Source: Pseudomonas paeninsulae (lineage in GTDB: Bacteria; Pseudomonadota; Gammaproteobacteria; Pseudomonadales; Pseudomonadaceae). From it: a stretch of 64,000 nt of DNA. Where the stretch lies: positions 1,476,501 to 1,540,500 of the forward strand of contig NZ_CP141799.1 of the NCBI RefSeq assembly GCF_035621475.1, in the 5' to 3' direction. Positions 62,040 to 64,000 of this stretch are shown here, piece by piece; position 1 is the stretch's first letter, and every line of letters starts with the position of its first letter. The notes under the pieces are model-generated. The model worked only from the letters and a program-made list of their open reading frames with translations, searched no databases and was not told the origin of the DNA. The position numbers and the translations under genes were made by a program.

Positions 62040-62185
62040 GAGGCTGTCCGAGAATAGCAATTGACTGCAAATTGTAGGTTGACGCTGAGGGACGAAGCCC
62101 AACAAAATCAGCATGTTGGGCTTCGCTGAGCTCAGTCTACGCGCCCCGGCCCAACCTACAAAAATCCGTATTCTCGGACAGCCTG
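62040..62185. mobile_element. 146-bp CTAG-flanked MITE with nested palindrome, at the helicase stop codon
   Basis: Terminal inverted repeats AGGCTGTCCGAGAATA (left) and TATTCTCGGACAGCCT (right) are perfect over 16 bp. Both flanks are CTAG (62036-62039 and 62186-62189), a 4-bp target duplication as in IS5-type insertions. Inside are GTAGGTTG...CAACCTAC and GAAGCCCAACAA...TGTTGGGCTTC palindromes. The right CTAG contains the TAG stop of the helicase gene on the other strand. Confidence 0.85.
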
Positions 62186-64000
62186 CTAGAGGCTCGGTTC
62201 GGTCAGCAGCGGCAGGCGGCAGCGCTCGACTTGCCACCAGGTCGGCAGCAGGCGGCGGATGGCGGGTTGGTTGAAGCGATCGTCGATCAGGTAGACCACG
62301 CCCTGGTCGTCCGTGGTGCGGATTACTCTGCCGGCGGCCTGCACGACTTTCTGCAGGCCGGGGTAGAGGTAGGTGTAGTCGTAGCCCAGGTGGTTGCCGA
62401 ACATGCCCTGCATGCGCTGCTTGATTTCCTCGTTGACCGGGTTGATCTGCGGCAGGCCGAGGGTGGCGATGAAGGCGCCGATCAGGCGCTCGCCGGGCAG
62501 GTCGATGCCTTCACCGAAAGCGCCGCCAAGCACGGCGAAGCCAATGCCCTGGCTGGCGCTGCTGAACCGATCGAGAAAAGCCTGGCGCTGGCTTTCGTCC
62601 ATCTGCCGCGACTGTTGCCAGACCGGGATCTGCGGGTGGGCGGCGCTGAATTCATCGAGCACCAGGCGCAGGTAGGCGTAGCTGCTGAAAAAGGCCAGGT
62701 AGTTGCCCGGCCGTTCGGCGAATTGGCGCGCCATCAGCGCGGCGATCGGCGCCAGCGAGTAGTCGCGGTGGGCGAAGCGGGTCGACAGGTTGCTGACCGC
62801 CTGCACCTGCAATTGCTCGGCGCTGAACGGCGACTCGACATCGATCCACGGCGTCTGCTGCGGCAGGCCGAGCAGGTCGGCGTAGTAGTGCGCGGGGCTC
62901 AGGGTCGCGGAGAACAGGGTGCAGCTGTGGGCGGCGGCGAAGCGCGGGGCGAGGAAGGGCGCCGGCACTATATTGCGGATGCACAGGGTGGAGGTCGCGG
63001 GCCCGCTGGGGTTGTCGTCGCGGCTGATGTCGAACAGCGAATGGCTGTCGAAGGCTTCGGCGAGGCGGCAGAACAGCATGGCGTCCAGGTAGAAGTGCAG
63101 CAACTCGGCGGCGTTGCCCGCCGGTTGATCGGTGAGGTGATCGGTGAGGGTGCTGACGGCCTTGTGCAGGGCCATGATGAACAGGTCGGGGGCGGCGGGG
63201 TAGACCTGATAGGCCGCTTCCTGGTCGCGCTGCAGTTGTTGCCAGTGCCGGTTGACCCGCTCCAGTGGCGCCTTCATCACTGGCGGGGCGATGCGTCTGA
63301 GGGCCTCGAAGCGGGTTTGCTCGAGTTCGGCGGTGTACATGCCGCGGCCGCGCTCGATCAGGTTGTGCGCCTCGTCCACCAGCAGGGTCACGCGCCACTC
63401 GTTGAGCAGGGTCAGGCCGTGCAGCAGGCCGCCCATGTCGAAGTAGTAGTTGTAGTCGCAGACCACCACGTCGGCCCAGCGGCACAGTTCCTGACTCAGG
63501 TAGTAGGGGCAGATCCGATGCGCCAGCGCGGTTTCGCGCACGCTGTCCTGGTCCAGCCACTGGCGTTCCAGCGCGGCCTGGCGCGCGGCCGGCAGGCGGT
63601 CGTAGAAACCCTTGGCCAGCGGGCAGGAGTCGCCGTGGCAGGCCTTGTCCGGGTGCTCGCAGGCCTTGTCGCGGGCGACGTGTTCGAGCACCCGCAGCGG
63701 CATCGCGTGCTCCTGGCTGCGCAGGGTCGCCAGGGCGTCCAGCGCCAGGCGCCGACCGGGAGTCTTGGCGGTGAGGAAGAACAGGCGGTCCAGCTCCTGC
63801 TCGGGAAAGGCCTTGAGTTGCGGAAACAGGGTGCCGAGGGTCTTGCCGATGCCGGTGGTGGCCTGGGCCATCAGGCTGTGGCCGTCGCGGGCGGCGCGGT
63901 ACACCGACTCGGCCAGCTGACGCTGGCCGCTGCGAAACTGCTGGTGGGGAAAGCGCAGGCGCTCGAGCGCCTGGTTGCGCAGCAGGCGATGTGCGCGCTC
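62186..64000 (-). CDS. DinG/Rad3-type ATP-dependent DNA helicase with Fe-S domain, N-terminus outside window
   Basis: The frame is open to the window edge; 604 residues are visible. Walker A QATTGIGKTLGTLFP, four clustered Cys (DKACEHPDKACHGDSCPLAKG ... HRICPYYLSQ) that would hold a 4Fe-4S cluster as in XPD/DinG, the DEAH-type box LLVDEAHNLIERG, and the C-terminal helicase lobe GGAFGEGIDLPGERLIGAFI with VIRTTDDQGVVYLIDDRF. It should unwind DNA 5' to 3' in repair or replication restart. In Pseudomonas the family member of this length has a VRR-NUC-type partner gene upstream, which is beyond the window. The stop overlaps the target duplication of the MITE. Confidence 0.9.
   Translation of the reverse strand, partial: ERAHRLLRNQALERLRFPHQQFRSGQRQLAESVYRAARDGHSLMAQATTGIGKTLGTLFPQLKAFPEQELDRLFFLTAKTPGRRLALDALATLRSQEHAMPLRVLEHVARDKACEHPDKACHGDSCPLAKGFYDRLPAARQAALERQWLDQDSVRETALAHRICPYYLSQELCRWADVVVCDYNYYFDMGGLLHGLTLLNEWRVTLLVDEAHNLIERGRGMYTAELEQTRFEALRRIAPPVMKAPLERVNRHWQQLQRDQEAAYQVYPAAPDLFIMALHKAVSTLTDHLTDQPAGNAAELLHFYLDAMLFCRLAEAFDSHSLFDISRDDNPSGPATSTLCIRNIVPAPFLAPRFAAAHSCTLFSATLSPAHYYADLLGLPQQTPWIDVESPFSAEQLQVQAVSNLSTRFAHRDYSLAPIAALMARQFAERPGNYLAFFSSYAYLRLVLDEFSAAHPQIPVWQQSRQMDESQRQAFLDRFSSASQGIGFAVLGGAFGEGIDLPGERLIGAFIATLGLPQINPVNEEIKQRMQGMFGNHLGYDYTYLYPGLQKVVQAAGRVIRTTDDQGVVYLIDDRFNQPAIRRLLPTWWQVERCRLPLLTEPSL

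Noticed and set aside
55281..62185. Genomic island or prophage bounded by a tRNA or integrase
   Set aside because: No integrase, tRNA or phage gene was found; only small palindromic elements border the block on one side.

Overview
The window is a 64 kb piece of a Pseudomonas chromosome. Nearly every long gene has its closest recognisable relatives in that genus: ErdR, DgkA, FinR/Fpr, RhlG, the BraCDEFG amino-acid transporter, OpgGH, RapA, PhaJ1, FadD2/FadD1, HrpA and the Anr-controlled PhrS locus. Gene order (RapA - small protein - AlkB-like - PhrS; PhaJ1 - hydrolase - FadD2 - FadD1 - HrpA; HIT protein) follows the P. aeruginosa layout, but with many local insertions, so a non-aeruginosa member of the genus is likely. 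I saw no rRNA, tRNA, prophage or CRISPR array.

Layout. 0-11 kb: the end of a DTW-domain gene, an EamA exporter, erdR-dgkA, the divergent finR/fpr redox pair, a PAS-GAF-GGDEF cyclase, trmO, a DUF1326/DUF2182 pair, rhlG, a DUF1456 gene and an S4-domain pseudouridine-synthase-like gene that lacks its catalytic Asp. 11-12.2 kb: a complete IS1595-family element and a second small repeat element wedged between braG and its probable terminator. 12.2-18.4 kb: the branched-chain amino-acid ABC transporter and two small conserved genes. 18.4-24 kb: a phosphonate/selenate-type ABC transporter, a non-autonomous IS derivative, and a glxR/hyi-like pair. 24-31.5 kb: a periplasmic-binding-protein/GGDEF chimera, opgGH for periplasmic glucans and a membrane acyltransferase. 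31.8-39 kb: an MFS transporter, a second IS1595-family copy in a terminator foot, rapA, a small protein, an AlkB-like dioxygenase, a 52-residue basic protein and phrS. 39-42.7 kb: a TetR-HlyD-ABC efflux operon. 42.8-50.7 kb: DUF1993, phaJ1, a lipase-like hydrolase, two fadD paralogues and a Cache chemoreceptor. 50.7-64 kb: a LysR remnant, hrpA, two divergent AraC-type regulator/enzyme pairs, a membrane protein, a periplasmic ClpP-fold protein, a GST, a HIT protein, a cluster of palindromic mobile repeats and the 3' part of a DinG-type helicase.

The most unusual content is the small repeat ecology rather than a gene cluster. Two full IS1595 relatives (1034 and 1026 bp) carry exact 8-bp target duplications. 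A 252-bp element has the same right end and a near-perfect 8-bp duplication, but its transposase is replaced by a nested palindrome (GTAGGGTGGGTTAG...CTAACCCACCCTAC). The same palindrome recurs at 61.85 kb, there attached to the terminal module of an unrelated, CTAG-flanked mini-element. Several of these insertions sit exactly at stop codons or terminator feet, and a related palindrome appears to have been absorbed in frame into hrpA.

All calls come from reading the sequence and from family knowledge; no database search was run.
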